Part shown: one piece after another, positions 45,321-55,033 of the stretch
How the letters are laid out: each line of letters starts with the position of its first letter
Numbering within the stretch: position 1 is the stretch's first letter
Assembly: GCA_951812775.1 (NCBI GenBank)
Contig: OX638326.1
Location: 1,376,335-1,440,334 of the forward strand
DNA from: an uncultured Alphaproteobacteria bacterium
Lineage (GTDB): Bacteria > Pseudomonadota > Alphaproteobacteria > MPNO01 > UBA2964
Reading direction: 5' to 3'
DNA: 64,000 nt
Program-made: the position numbers and the translations under genes
The notes under the pieces: model-generated
The model's database searches: none
What the model was told of the DNA's origin: nothing
What the model saw: the letters and a program-made list of their open reading frames with translations, nothing else

Positions 45321-45971
45321 CTAACGGGCGCGGGCCGCTCGCAGAATTTTAAAGGGATCAGGAAGTTTGCAGGCGACCTTTTCAAGCTTGCCGCGCAGGG
45401 CAGGTATTTTCATCACATCGGCGATGCGTCGATCGAGAAATGCCCAGCTGTCGGCGCTGTTTTCTGAATCGTCGTTAAGCCAGAAAAGTGTCGTGGTCGT
45501 AATGACACCGGCCAGCAAAGCGCGCTTGGTGTAGAAACTAAAATCGGAAGATCGATCACCCACCGCATACCAGATGGCATCAACGGTTTTGTAAACGCCT
45601 TTCCCGCCGCGGGAGATATTTCCCGGCAGGGATAGAAAGGCAATTGTCCGACGCACTGTTTCACGGTGTACGTCCAAAGCTTCCAAACGAAGACGTACAG
45701 CGAGGGTGACGCGTTCGCGCAACTTCAAATCATCGATATCGCGCGATGCCAGCGCCGCAAGCATTTTCTGATCAGCCCAGTCGCTGAAATAAGTCGCGAG
45801 TTCCTTGCTACCGCCAGGGAAGAAACGTTCGACGGCAATAAGTTCCATGTCGGCATCCGCTGCCCCGGCTTCTAATGCTGCATCCGTCCAACCATCGAAA
45901 GCGACGTGGGGCAATATCGCCTCCAACAGACGATCTCGGTGCTCCGTGCGGCTGTCGGTCGAGCCCGCCAC
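45321..45971 (-). CDS. COQ9 family protein
   Basis: A 216-residue helical protein of the COQ9 family, which binds lipids and assists COQ7 in ubiquinone hydroxylation in mitochondria; alphaproteobacterial members are presumed similar. It has RDRLLEAILPHVAFDGWTDA, AVERFFPGGSKELATYFSDW, the family-specific VDAIWYAVGDRSSDFSFYTK and RALLAGVITTTTLFWLNDDS. It starts at GTG 45971 sharing a base with the def stop (TAGTG). The role in bacterial ubiquinone synthesis is inference. Confidence 0.9.
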   Translation of the reverse strand: MAGSTDSRTEHRDRLLEAILPHVAFDGWTDAALEAGAADADMELIAVERFFPGGSKELATYFSDWADQKMLAALASRDIDDLKLRERVTLAVRLRLEALDVHRETVRRTIAFLSLPGNISRGGKGVYKTVDAIWYAVGDRSSDFSFYTKRALLAGVITTTTLFWLNDDSENSADSWAFLDRRIADVMKIPALRGKLEKVACKLPDPFKILRAARAR

Positions 45972-46555
45972 TAGGCTGCCTCCCCTTCATCCGTCTCCAC
46001 GTCTTCCTCGGGCACCAGAGACGGCAAGCCAAACTTTTGCGCTTCTTCGGTAAAGACCAGTAAGGAAAGGTCGTGCATACGCATCGGGTAAAGAATGCCG
46101 TCCAGATGGTCGAACTCATGCTGGAACACCCTTGCATGAAACCCTGTTGCTTCGCGTTCGATTACCTGGCCTTGCGGCGAATAACCCCGATAGCGGATAT
46201 GGGTATGGCGTGGCACCGCACCCGTCAGACCCGGCACAGACAAACAGCCTTCCCACCCCAACGCCATTTCTTCTGACAGAGGTTGCCATTCAGGATTGAT
46301 GATTTCGGTCATTGGCGCAAAATCAGTTTCCGGCGCTTCCTCCTCCTCGCCACGTTCCTGCGGTGCGGCAAAGATCACCAACCGTTTACTTACATGCACC
46401 TGTGGCGCAGCGAGCCCCGCACCCTGGATATCCCCCAGCGTCTCATGCATATCCTCAACGAGTTTACGAATTTCGCGGGCCGTCGGGTCGGGAATTTCAT
46501 TGGCGCGTTCCGCCAGAACAGGATGGCCCATGCGGGCAATTTTCAGTATAGCCAT
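45971..46555 (-). CDS. def: peptide deformylase
   Basis: Removes the N-formyl group from nascent proteins, 194 residues. All three motifs are present: GAGLAAPQVHVSKR (motif 1), GWEGCLSVPG (motif 2, metal Cys) and RVFQHEFDHLDGILYP (motif 3, HExxH). An insertion of about 12 mostly acidic residues (ERGEEEEAPETDF) and an acidic C-terminal tail (EEDVETDEGEAA) are longer than in E. coli. It is not next to fmt here; its partner is coq9. Confidence 0.95.
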   Translation of the reverse strand: MAILKIARMGHPVLAERANEIPDPTAREIRKLVEDMHETLGDIQGAGLAAPQVHVSKRLVIFAAPQERGEEEEAPETDFAPMTEIINPEWQPLSEEMALGWEGCLSVPGLTGAVPRHTHIRYRGYSPQGQVIEREATGFHARVFQHEFDHLDGILYPMRMHDLSLLVFTEEAQKFGLPSLVPEEDVETDEGEAA

Positions 46556-46619
46556 ATCGTCAATATGGATCGGTCAGCGACCCAAATCAATTATTCAATC
46601 TAACTGGATTATAAGTGAC

Positions 46620-48008
46620 TTAACCAAACGACTGAAGAATTTCTTCAGTCATTTTCTTGGCATCGCCAAACAGCATCATCGTGTTATCGCGGAAAAACAG
46701 TTCGTTATCGACGCCGGCATAACCTGACGCCATTCCGCGTTTCACAAACAACACTGTTTGCGCTTTTTCAACATCCAGAATTGGCATGCCATAGATTGGA
46801 CTGGTCGGGTCTGTCTTAGCGGCCGGGTTGGTCACATCATTGGCACCGATGATATAGACGACGTCGGCTGTTGAAAACTCATGATTGATTTCTTCAAGCT
46901 CAAATACTTCGTCATACGGTACATTGGCTTCGGCGAGTAACACGTTCATATGGCCGGGCATGCGGCCAGCAACGGGATGAATTGCATAGGACACTTCAAC
47001 ACCGGCTTCCTTCAGGACATCGCCCATCTCGCGTAGCGCGTGCTGCGCCTGAGCCACCGCCATGCCATAGCCCGGCACCACGATCACCTTGCCCGCATTC
47101 TGCATAATGAAGCTGGCATCCTCAGCACTGCCTTGGCGAACCGTTTTATCCCCCTGCGTCGCAGCGGCGACCCCTTCTTCCGTACCAAATCCGCCAAGGA
47201 TGACATTGAAGAAAGACCGGTTCATGCCCTTGCACATGATGTAACTCAGGATCGCACCTGACGACCCCACGAGCGCGCCCGTGATGATCAGCAAGGTATT
47301 CCCGAGCGTGAAACCAATACCGCAGGCCGCCCAGCCGGAATAAGAATTCAACATGGAGACAACGACCGGCATGTCGGCGCCACCGATAGGGAGAATAATC
47401 AGAAAACCGAGGATCAGGGCCAGTGCGACGATCAGCCAGTAGGCCTGATAGGACTCTGATGTTGAGAACCAGGCAATCAACACAATAGCGGCAATACCCA
47501 AAACGGCATTTAGAATATGCTGCCCGGGAAATACCAGCGGTGCGCCGGAAACCAATCCCTGCAATTTGGCAAAGGCGACAATGGAACCGGTAAAGGTGAC
47601 CGCACCAATAAAAGTGCCGATTGCCATTTCGACCAGGCTCGCTGTCAGAATATTGCCAACCGCCCCTATGCCATAAGCTTCAGGCGCATAAAGTGTTGCC
47701 GTCGCGACGAAAACTGCCGCCAGACCGACCAGGCTGTGGAACGCCGCCACCAGCTGGGGCAACGCGGTCATCTGTATTTTTAGCGCCGTAACGGTGCCAA
47801 TTGTGCCACCGACCAGAATACCTGCGACGATCCAGGTGTAGCTCAACACATGCGCGCTCGCCAAAGTCGTGCCAATAGCAATCGCCATACCGATCATACC
47901 GGTGAGATTGCCACGCCGCGCCGTTTCAGGTGAAGACAGACCCCGTAACGCCAGAATGAAACAGATCGCCGCCAGCAGGTAGGCCAGGCCGGTTAGTTCT
48001 TCAGACAC
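46620..48008 (-). CDS. pntB: NAD(P) transhydrogenase subunit beta
   Basis: Membrane and NADP(H)-binding subunit of proton-translocating transhydrogenase, 462 residues. It has about nine membrane segments in the first 260 residues (GLAYLLAAICFILALRGLSS, GNILTASLVEMAIGTFIGAV). The dIII NADP domain has VIVVPGYGMAVAQAQHALRE, YAIHPVAGRMPGHMNVLLAE, YIIGANDVTNPAAKTDPTSP and VLFVKRGMASGYAGVDNELF. It starts at GTG 48008, three bases after pntAB. Together with pntAA and pntAB it makes NADPH from NADH using the proton gradient. Confidence 0.96.
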   Translation of the reverse strand: MSEELTGLAYLLAAICFILALRGLSSPETARRGNLTGMIGMAIAIGTTLASAHVLSYTWIVAGILVGGTIGTVTALKIQMTALPQLVAAFHSLVGLAAVFVATATLYAPEAYGIGAVGNILTASLVEMAIGTFIGAVTFTGSIVAFAKLQGLVSGAPLVFPGQHILNAVLGIAAIVLIAWFSTSESYQAYWLIVALALILGFLIILPIGGADMPVVVSMLNSYSGWAACGIGFTLGNTLLIITGALVGSSGAILSYIMCKGMNRSFFNVILGGFGTEEGVAAATQGDKTVRQGSAEDASFIMQNAGKVIVVPGYGMAVAQAQHALREMGDVLKEAGVEVSYAIHPVAGRMPGHMNVLLAEANVPYDEVFELEEINHEFSTADVVYIIGANDVTNPAAKTDPTSPIYGMPILDVEKAQTVLFVKRGMASGYAGVDNELFFRDNTMMLFGDAKKMTEEILQSFG

Positions 48009-48011
48009 GCC

Positions 48012-48347
48012 TTACCCCTTCTTCCGGAACATCTGCAGCATGCGCTGCGAAACGATAAAGCCGCCAAAGATATTCACAGAAGCCAGAACGACAGCGAGAA
48101 AACCCATGATCTTGGAGAAATTAGCGTCCGTCGGACCAACTGCGATCAACGCCCCAACGATAATAACTGACGAAATAGCGTTGGTGACACTCATCAGGGG
48201 CGAATGCAAAGCCGCAGTAACATTCCAGACGACGTAATAACCAACAAAAATCGCCAACACGAAAACAGTAAAGAAAGAAATGAGGGATCCGGTTGCTGCC
48301 GTCGCCGCGGCCGCTTCGGTGGCCTGCATTATTTTTGTCGGATCCAT
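48012..48347 (-). CDS. pntAB: NAD(P) transhydrogenase subunit alpha part 2
   Basis: A 111-residue membrane subunit with three or four hydrophobic segments ([34 protein letters not shown] and [20 protein letters not shown]). It is split from the NAD-binding part, as usual in alphaproteobacteria. The C-terminal [17 protein letters not shown] is typical. ATG 48347 ([14 protein letters not shown]) is chosen over a longer basic upstream frame. It lies two bases after the pntAA stop and three before pntB. Confidence 0.94.
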   Translation of the reverse strand: MDPTKIMQATEAAAATAATGSLISFFTVFVLAIFVGYYVVWNVTAALHSPLMSVTNAISSVIIVGALIAVGPTDANFSKIMGFLAVVLASVNIFGGFIVSQRMLQMFRKKG

Positions 48348-48349
48348 GC

Positions 48350-49522
48350 TCAGCTTGCCTTTGCTGTTTCTTCTGTCTGACCGAGGCCGGGATGCACGAC
48401 CGCGCCATCTCGTGTTACCAGACATCCTTGAATGATCTCGTCTTCCCAGTCGATGGCGAGTTCTTTGGTTTCCGCATCAACCATCGGGGTAATGAAATTC
48501 AGCAGGTTTTTTGCATAAAGCATGCTGGCATCCGCAGCCAACCGGCTCGGTACGTTGGCGTGGCCAACAATTGTCACGCCATGCTTGACGACAACCTTAC
48601 CAAATTCACTAATCGGACAATTGCCGCCCTGTTCTACCGCAAGATCGACTATCACCGATCCTTCCTGCATTTCCTGAACGGTTTCTTCCGGGATCAGGAC
48701 AGGCGCCGGCCGCCCCGGTATGAGCGCCGTACAAATCGCAATATCCGTTTTGATCAGAGCGTTTTTTAACACCTCGGCCTGTCGCGCTTTATATTCATCC
48801 GACATTTCCTTGGCGTAACCGCCGGCGGTCTCGGCGTCTGCCGTGGCGTCCGGATCAACTTCAACAAAGCGGCCACCTAGGCTCTCAACCTGTTCCTTAA
48901 CAACAGGCCGCACATCATAGGCTGACACCACAGCACCCAATCGCCGCGCCGTCGCAATTGCCTGCAGGCCCGCAACACCGGCGCCAAGCACCAGGACTCT
49001 TGCGGGCGGAATCGTGCCCGCCGCCGTCATCATCATTGGAAAAGCTTTGGTATATTCGTGCGCCGCATCAAGCACTGCTTTATATCCGGCAAGATTGGAT
49101 TGCGACGACAGGACATCCATTGATTGCGCCCGGCTGATACGGGGCAGCAATTCCATGGCAAAGGCCGTCACACCCTGCTTTGCATAGGACTCTGCCTGAT
49201 CAGCATTGGAAAGCGCGGACAAGGTTCCAATGAGAATGGCCCCCGACTTCATCATGGCGATCTCATCTTCACCGCCATCTGAAGCTGTCATCGGTCGCTG
49301 AACGCGCAACACAATATCTGCATCGCCAACCGCGTCAGCGGCACTGGCGGCTATCGACGCCCCTGCTTCCGTAAGAGCAGCATCCGAAATTGAGGCACTC
49401 TCACCAGCCCCCGACTCAACGACAACGTCGAAGCCCCGCGCTGTAAACTTCTTTACGGAATCGGGAGATACGGAGATGCGGGCTTCGTTAGCCCATCTTT
49501 CTTTGGGAACCGCGATTTTCAT
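48350..49522 (-). CDS. pntAA: NAD(P) transhydrogenase subunit alpha part 1
   Basis: Soluble NAD(H)-binding dI subunit, 390 residues. It starts [20 protein letters not shown], the typical AlaDH/PNT N-terminus. It contains [20 protein letters not shown] (the RQD-loop region), the NAD motif [39 protein letters not shown] and [20 protein letters not shown] frame upstream of 49522 is rejected because it does not match the family. First gene of the three-gene operon. Confidence 0.95.
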   Translation of the reverse strand: MKIAVPKERWANEARISVSPDSVKKFTARGFDVVVESGAGESASISDAALTEAGASIAASAADAVGDADIVLRVQRPMTASDGGEDEIAMMKSGAILIGTLSALSNADQAESYAKQGVTAFAMELLPRISRAQSMDVLSSQSNLAGYKAVLDAAHEYTKAFPMMMTAAGTIPPARVLVLGAGVAGLQAIATARRLGAVVSAYDVRPVVKEQVESLGGRFVEVDPDATADAETAGGYAKEMSDEYKARQAEVLKNALIKTDIAICTALIPGRPAPVLIPEETVQEMQEGSVIVDLAVEQGGNCPISEFGKVVVKHGVTIVGHANVPSRLAADASMLYAKNLLNFITPMVDAETKELAIDWEDEIIQGCLVTRDGAVVHPGLGQTEETAKAS

Positions 49523-49668
49523 CAAATAACTAGTGCAAATTACCTGCCAAAAAGGTCCGGTGATCGCACAATGCCTTTTTGTTACGAATTTGCCAAGGGG
49601 GATGTCACGCAATGGTGAAGGCAAGTGAACAAGGCTATGATGAAGGCAAATTCGGAGGAAGAAACAAC

Positions 49669-50463
49669 ATGATCAAACTAGGCCGGTCGGGTTTATTTTT
49701 GGGGACTTTATTGGTCATGGTAACGCTTACCAACCCATCGCGAGCCGAGACAGAACGAACAATAGAGACCCGCAACGACGTCACCATTTCATTTGTCGTT
49801 ACCCAACCTGATGGTCCCGTAAAATCTGCTGCAATCCTGTTCGCGGGCGGCAGCGGCAAAGTTAAATTGTGGAAAGGCCGCGGCGCGCGAACCAAGAATT
49901 TTCTCGTACGCTCGCGTGGTCGATTTGCCAAGCGTGGCGTCCTGACCATAACGGTGGACGTTCCTTCTGACCGCCGCCGCAAAGGTCTTATCCACTGGCG
50001 AGACTCCGATGAGTACCGGCAGGACATCGCCGCCGTCGTGAAATGGGTTAAATCTAAGACAAATCTACCGCTATGGCTGATCGGGACCAGCCGAGGTTCA
50101 ATCTCTGTCGCCTATTTAGCGGGCGTGCTTCCTGTTGATGGGGCGGTTTTCACGGCGACAGTGACAGAGGAGTCAAATGCCGGAAAACCAACGGCGCATG
50201 ACGCTGATCTTCGCAAGATTAAAGTTCCTTCCCTGATCGTTCATCACAAAGAAGACGCTTGCGTGGTTACGCCCACAGAAAGTCTGCCTGCCTTTGCGGC
50301 CGCTCTCAAAAACGCGCCAAAGGTCGAGACGATTTTGTTTGACGGTGGCGATCCGGATATTTCGAGCCCGTGCAAAGCCCTGTCGGCACATGGATTTCTT
50401 GGTATTGAAGACGCCGTCGTCAGCCGCATTGTCAACTGGATGCACAATAACGCTAGCCGGTAG
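49669..50463 (+). CDS. secreted alpha/beta hydrolase-like protein
   Basis: A 264-residue exported protein. Signal peptide MIKLGRSGLFLGTLLVMVTL ends near SRA-E. The hydrolase fold shows AAILFAGGSGKVKLWKG (oxyanion strand), RGVLTITVDVPSD, nucleophile motif LIGTSRGSISVAYLAG, LIVHHKEDACVVTP (acid) and a C-terminal His in ALSAHGFLGIED. Two cysteines (DACVV and SSPCKA) could form a disulfide. Start ATG 49669 has GGAGGA; a 30-residue upstream extension is rejected. Divergent from pntAA. Substrate unknown. Confidence 0.8.
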   Translation: MIKLGRSGLFLGTLLVMVTLTNPSRAETERTIETRNDVTISFVVTQPDGPVKSAAILFAGGSGKVKLWKGRGARTKNFLVRSRGRFAKRGVLTITVDVPSDRRRKGLIHWRDSDEYRQDIAAVVKWVKSKTNLPLWLIGTSRGSISVAYLAGVLPVDGAVFTATVTEESNAGKPTAHDADLRKIKVPSLIVHHKEDACVVTPTESLPAFAAALKNAPKVETILFDGGDPDISSPCKALSAHGFLGIEDAVVSRIVNWMHNNASR

Positions 50464-50465
50464 GA

Positions 50466-51128
50466 CTATTTTATTAGACCGATATCTTTTGCGATTGCCG
50501 ATGATCCATCACGTGGCACGGGAACGACGGGTATAGCGCCGACAAACCGCAATATGGCCGCGGCGGTTTCTGACAACGAAACCGGGTTCTCCAGCGACTC
50601 GCTAACGACAATTCCAGCCACGACAAGGCCGCAACCCTCAACTGTTTTCAATGCCGTGAATGTATGGCTCAACGTGCCAAGATAGGACCCAACAACCAGC
50701 AGCACCGGCGCCCCAATTTCAACCATCAAATCAAGGACGGTTTCGGTATCCGTCAGCGGCACCATGACTCCGCCGACACCTTCTATGAGGAGTGTGGAGT
50801 CAGGCGCGGAACAGTCTCGGCAAAAACTGGCAATCTCTTTGATATCGAGCGAGCGCTCTTCTCTCATCGCCGCCATATCAGGTGAAATAGGTTCCCGAAA
50901 TCTCCATGGCGATATTTCATCAATGCTATTCTGCGAGACCGTGCGCCCGGATGCTTCCAGAATGAGTGCTGTATCACTCTCGGCGGGGTTAGCCTCGTCA
51001 AACCCCGAAATTACGGGCTTTATTGCAGTGCATTGCAATCCCGCCTGCCGTATTTCGTTGAGCAGTATAGTGGTCACATATGTCTTACCGACGCCGGTTC
51101 CAGAGCCCGAAATAAATAATGACGTCAC
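50466..51128 (-). CDS. bioD: dethiobiotin synthetase
   Basis: ATP-dependent ureido ring closure forming dethiobiotin from 7,8-diaminononanoate and CO2, 220 residues. It has the P-loop SLFISGSGTGVGKTYVTTIL, AIKPVISGFDEANPAESDT, TLLIEGVGGVMVPLTDTETV and PVLLVVGSYLGTLSHTF. Start is GTG 51128 in a GTGA overlap with the bioF stop. It ends near the convergent secreted hydrolase gene with two bases between. Confidence 0.94.
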   Translation of the reverse strand: MTSLFISGSGTGVGKTYVTTILLNEIRQAGLQCTAIKPVISGFDEANPAESDTALILEASGRTVSQNSIDEISPWRFREPISPDMAAMREERSLDIKEIASFCRDCSAPDSTLLIEGVGGVMVPLTDTETVLDLMVEIGAPVLLVVGSYLGTLSHTFTALKTVEGCGLVVAGIVVSESLENPVSLSETAAAILRFVGAIPVVPVPRDGSSAIAKDIGLIK

Positions 51129-52297
51129 GGCAGCAAGCCGGTCTCTCTCACCGCATCTGCCAAACGCTCAACATCCGCTTCTGAGTGATGGGCCGCAAAG
51201 GTAAACCGCAATCGAGCGGTATCATACGGCACCGTCGGCGGGCGGATTGCAGTGACCAAAAAGCCTTCCTGAACAAGTTGTTCGGAAGCTGTCAGGGCTT
51301 CTTCTGCAGCGCCAATAATTACCGGTACAATTGAACTCTCAGGATCTGGCAGGTTGAGGCTCTGCGTGAATTGGAGCGCGCGCGCCATGGGAAGTCGAAC
51401 GAGCTCATCATCTCTTTCAATAATATCCAGAGCGGCACAAGACGCGGCGACGACAGCTGGCGGCAACCCGGTCGCATAAATCAGGCTTCGCGCCCGATTG
51501 ACCAGCAAATCAATGACCGGCCGCGACGCACAAATAAAGCCACCATATGACCCAACGGCTTTGGACAATGTACCCATTTGCAGAGGAATTCGATCAGCCA
51601 CGCCGTCTTCCACAGCGCTGCCGCGACCGACGCCCAAAACGCCAAATCCGTGCGCGTCGTCTGTCATCAGCCAGGCATCGAATATTTCCGCCAGATCACA
51701 AAGATCCGCGAGCGGCGCCCGATCTCCATCCATACTGAATACACCTTCCGTCATAATAAGACAGTGGCGGAATCTAATTCTCTCTTGTTCAAGAATGCGG
51801 CGGCAATCATCAATATCGTTGTGCTGAAAAAACCGGCTCTCAGCCTGTGAGGCTTGAATGCCGGCACGCATGCTCGCATGCGATAGCTCGTCTGCGATGA
51901 TCAGGTCACCAGATCCGGCAAATACCGGCGGTATGCCCAGGTTGGCAAGATAGCCACTGCCGAATACCAAGGCCGCTTCGGTTCCCTTAAGGCGTGCAAG
52001 ACGATCTTCGAGGTCAGCATAGAGGGGGTGATTTCCGGTGACCAAACGAGAAGCCCCTGCCCCTACACCGAACGTCTCGACAGCGTCTGCGGCCGCGCGT
52101 TTGACTTCAGCGTGTTGCGACAAGCCGAGATAGTCATTGCAGCAAAACGAAATCAGGTCCTGGCCGTCTCTGGTTGTTCTCCCGACATCACCGCGCCCGA
52201 TCTCCAGCAACCCACGGCGCAGTGTTTGCACCTCAAGCCCCTGCAGTTTGCGGCGCACCACCTGATCTATGCTTAAATTTGGTCCCCGCCCTTCCAT
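51125..52297 (-). CDS. bioF: 8-amino-7-oxononanoate synthase
   Basis: PLP enzyme condensing pimeloyl thioester with alanine, 390 residues. It has SFCCNDYLGLSQHAEVKRAA, GAGASRLVTGNHPLYADLE, DELSHASMRAGIQASQA, LMTDDAHGFGVLG, and the PLP lysine region QMGTLSKAVGSYGGFI. The ATG at 52297 is used; a GTG at 52327 is possible but has its ribosome site too close. Coupled to bioD. Divergent from bioB by 84 bases; no clear BioR (TTATCTATAA-like) operator was seen there. Confidence 0.94.
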   Translation of the reverse strand: MEGRGPNLSIDQVVRRKLQGLEVQTLRRGLLEIGRGDVGRTTRDGQDLISFCCNDYLGLSQHAEVKRAAADAVETFGVGAGASRLVTGNHPLYADLEDRLARLKGTEAALVFGSGYLANLGIPPVFAGSGDLIIADELSHASMRAGIQASQAESRFFQHNDIDDCRRILEQERIRFRHCLIMTEGVFSMDGDRAPLADLCDLAEIFDAWLMTDDAHGFGVLGVGRGSAVEDGVADRIPLQMGTLSKAVGSYGGFICASRPVIDLLVNRARSLIYATGLPPAVVAASCAALDIIERDDELVRLPMARALQFTQSLNLPDPESSIVPVIIGAAEEALTASEQLVQEGFLVTAIRPPTVPYDTARLRFTFAAHHSEADVERLADAVRETGLLP

Positions 52298-52381
52298 CGT
52301 TTTTACAGTCTGAACACAGAACTGCACCTTTCAGATTGTTGCCTGTCGTCCTACTATACGCCAGTTCACAGGTAAGGCGCG

Positions 52382-53380
52382 ATGGCACTTTCTAGCAAAG
52401 ACATATTTGCACGAACCTCTTCTCAGGGCGCGGATGCCGACATCAGGCATGATTGGACGCTAGCTGATGCTGAGGCATTATTCTCTAAATCTTTCAGTGA
52501 CTTACTATTTGAAGCGCAAACCCTGCACCAGCGCTATTTTAATCCCAACGAAGTACAAATCAGTACCTTGCTGTCCATCAAGACCGGCGGCTGTCCCGAA
52601 GATTGCGCATATTGTCCGCAAAGCGCGCATTACGATACCGGCACAGACAAAGACGCTTTGATGGATATCGATTCGGTTCTGGCGGCCGCGCGAGACGCCA
52701 AGGAAGGCGGTGCCAGCCGATTCTGCATGGGGGCTGCCTGGCGCAGCCCGACCGATCGGGACCTGGAAGCTGTCTGCAAGATGGTCGAGGGCGTTAAAGA
52801 GCTGGGACTGGAAAGCTGCGTTACGCTCGGCATGTTGCGTGAAGAACAAGCCAAGCGGCTAAGCGACTCCGGGCTCGATTATTACAATCACAATATCGAT
52901 ACGTCGGAAGAATATTACGACGAGATCATCACCACCCGAACTTACGAAGACCGGCTGAACACACTCGGCAATGTTCGGGATGCCGGGATTAACGTATGTA
53001 GCGGTGGGATCGTTGGCATGGGGGAAACCCGCAAGGACCGTGCCGGCATGCTGACCACACTTACAACACTGCCGGAGCACCCTCAGAGCGTACCCATCAA
53101 TATGCTGGTCGCCGTTGAAGGCACACCACTCTCTGATGAACCCGCCATCGACGCCATTGAATTTGCCCGTACTATTGCTGTCGCCAGGGTCATGATGCCG
53201 GCCTCTGTTGTCCGGCTCTCGGCCGGCCGCAAGGAAATGACGGATGAAGCACAGGCCTTGTGTTTCGCAGCAGGTGCCAATTCGATTTTCTACGGCGATG
53301 TTCTTCTGACCACAGAAAATCCGGAACGCGAAGCCGATTTGGCGTTGTTTGAGCGGCTTGGCATTACGCCAATGAAGTGA
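52382..53380 (+). CDS. bioB: biotin synthase
   Basis: Radical SAM sulfur insertion into dethiobiotin, 332 residues. It has the SAM cluster motif [20 protein letters not shown] (CxxxCxxC), [60 protein letters not shown], and the C-terminal Arg region [19 protein letters not shown] with [12 protein letters not shown]. All cluster and substrate residues look intact. Followed by bioA after four bases. Confidence 0.97.
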   Translation: MALSSKDIFARTSSQGADADIRHDWTLADAEALFSKSFSDLLFEAQTLHQRYFNPNEVQISTLLSIKTGGCPEDCAYCPQSAHYDTGTDKDALMDIDSVLAAARDAKEGGASRFCMGAAWRSPTDRDLEAVCKMVEGVKELGLESCVTLGMLREEQAKRLSDSGLDYYNHNIDTSEEYYDEIITTRTYEDRLNTLGNVRDAGINVCSGGIVGMGETRKDRAGMLTTLTTLPEHPQSVPINMLVAVEGTPLSDEPAIDAIEFARTIAVARVMMPASVVRLSAGRKEMTDEAQALCFAAGANSIFYGDVLLTTENPEREADLALFERLGITPMK

Positions 53381-53384
53381 GGGC

Positions 53385-54680
53385 ATGACGGCTCCCGCGC
53401 CCCCTACCGACCCGAGATTAAAATTTCTCTGGCGTCCCTATACTCAAATGCAAACCGAGTCCGCGCCGCTTACGGCAGTTGAGACTTGCGGCGCGCAAAT
53501 CAAGCTGTCAGACGGACGCTGGCTCATTGATGGCATCTCCTCCTGGTGGACGGCCTGCCATGGCTATAATCATGAGCACATTATTGAAGCCATGCAGAAG
53601 CAGCTCGACGACATGCCACATGTCATGTTTGGCGGGCTGACCCATGAGCCTGCACTGCAACTTGCCTATCGTCTATCAACTATTCTACCGGGGGCCAGAA
53701 CGCCAGACGCGCTGTCACATGTGTTCTTCTCAGATTCGGGATCAGTGGCTGTCGAGATCGCCCTAAAAATGGCGGTGCAATATTGGCGCAATAAGGGGGT
53801 TCCGGGGCGTAAACGTTTCGTCGCATTTCAGCACGCCTATCACGGTGACACGACGGGAGCGATGTCAGTTTGCGATCCTGATGAAGGAATGCATGCGCTA
53901 TTTAAAGGTGCCATCCCCGAACAGATCATCATTGAGCTACCAAGAACAGCCGATCAGATGGCGGCGTTCGAACAGCTTCTCATGGGTGGACAGAATGAAA
54001 TTGCGGGCGTGATCCTTGAGCCGCTTGTTCAGGCAGCGGGCGGCATGAAGTTTCATTCGCCTGAGATACTCACCGCCCTTCGCGAAGCCTGCCGTCGTCA
54101 TGACACTTTGTTTATCGCAGATGAAATCGCCACGGGATTTGGCCGCACCGGCACCCTGTTTGCCTGTGAACAGGCTGACATCGTCCCTGACATCATGTGT
54201 ATCGGCAAAGCGCTAACCGGTGGCGCCATCGGAATGGCTGCTACGGCGGCGAATGAAAATGTCTTCTCAGCATTTTTGTCTGATAACGAGAAAGCCGCAT
54301 TTATGCATGGGCCGACCTATATGGCAAACCCACTTGCTGCCGCCGCCGCCAATGCATCGCTTGATCTGTTTGAGGATGGCGACCGGCTCGAACAGGTCGA
54401 ACGTATTGAAGACGCGCTGCGGGATCAGCTCGAACCCTGCCGTACAATACCGGGGATCAAAGATGTCCGCGTCATGGGCGCCATCGGCGTCGTGCAAATG
54501 GCCCAGCCCCGCGATATCGACTGGCTGCGTCAGCGCTTTAGTGAAGAGAATGTGTGGATCAGACCATTTGGCGACATCGTCTATCTGATGCCGTCCTTTA
54601 TCATTGGCGCAGACGAAATGACGGCCCTAACCGGGGCCGTCGTCAATGTCATGAATGAGTGGTCAAAAAGAACCGGATAA
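53385..54680 (+). CDS. bioA: adenosylmethionine-8-amino-7-oxononanoate aminotransferase
   Basis: Transaminates 7-keto-8-aminopelargonate using SAM as amino donor, 431 residues. It has LWRPYTQMQTESAPLTAVE at the N-terminus, SSWWTACHGYNHEHIIEAM, VFFSDSGSVAVEIALKMAVQ, FIADEIATGFGRTGTLFACE and the PLP lysine in IMCIGKALTGGAIGMAATAA. The WWT motif and length are typical of BioA. Together with bioB, bioF and bioD this completes the four late biotin steps; no bioC or bioH is in the window. Confidence 0.96.
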   Translation: MTAPAPPTDPRLKFLWRPYTQMQTESAPLTAVETCGAQIKLSDGRWLIDGISSWWTACHGYNHEHIIEAMQKQLDDMPHVMFGGLTHEPALQLAYRLSTILPGARTPDALSHVFFSDSGSVAVEIALKMAVQYWRNKGVPGRKRFVAFQHAYHGDTTGAMSVCDPDEGMHALFKGAIPEQIIIELPRTADQMAAFEQLLMGGQNEIAGVILEPLVQAAGGMKFHSPEILTALREACRRHDTLFIADEIATGFGRTGTLFACEQADIVPDIMCIGKALTGGAIGMAATAANENVFSAFLSDNEKAAFMHGPTYMANPLAAAAANASLDLFEDGDRLEQVERIEDALRDQLEPCRTIPGIKDVRVMGAIGVVQMAQPRDIDWLRQRFSEENVWIRPFGDIVYLMPSFIIGADEMTALTGAVVNVMNEWSKRTG

Positions 54681-54699
54681 TCCCGGCAACAGAATCGGC

Positions 54700-54903
54700 T
54701 TAGAAACCTTCGATCTGCATCCGCTTGCGTTCGAGCTTGCGGGTACGACGTACGGCTTCGGCCTTCTTCCGGACGCGGCGTTCCGAGGGTTTCTCATAAG
54801 AGCGGTTGCGCTTCATTTCGCGCCAGATGCCCTCGCGCTGCATCTTTTTCTTCAGCGCTTTCAGAGCGCCGTCGACGTTATTATCACGAACAAATACTTG
54901 CAC
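54700..54903 (-). CDS. rpsU: 30S ribosomal protein S21
   Basis: Small-subunit protein bS21, 67 residues from GTG 54903. The sequence [20 protein letters not shown] then [20 protein letters not shown] and a basic C-terminus is characteristic. AGGAGAT lies about ten bases before the GTG, which settles the start; the 14-residue longer frame ([10 protein letters not shown]) is rejected. It is a single gene between convergent bioA and upstream sequence. Confidence 0.95.
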   Translation of the reverse strand: MQVFVRDNNVDGALKALKKKMQREGIWREMKRNRSYEKPSERRVRKKAEAVRRTRKLERKRMQIEGF

Positions 54904-55014
54904 GGTTTTCGGTATCTCCTTCCGACAAACAAACCCCTCGAACACTAATCTTCCGCAGGGGCCCGCCTATCTAGCAAATACCGCTGGGAAATGAAACACC
55001 TAATCCAATAATAT

Positions 55015-55033
55015 TAAAAAGGCGTTTTTACGC
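55015..55033 (-). terminator. terminator overlapping the ABC1 gene stop
   Basis: On the minus strand GCGT-AAAA-ACGC forms a short hairpin directly followed by CTTTTT. The stop codon TAA of the ABC1 gene lies within the stem and loop. The stem is only four pairs, so efficiency is uncertain. Confidence 0.4.

Noticed and set aside
52298..52381. BioR or BirA operator between bioF and bioB
   Set aside because: No TTATCTATAA-like or BirA-type palindrome could be found by eye.
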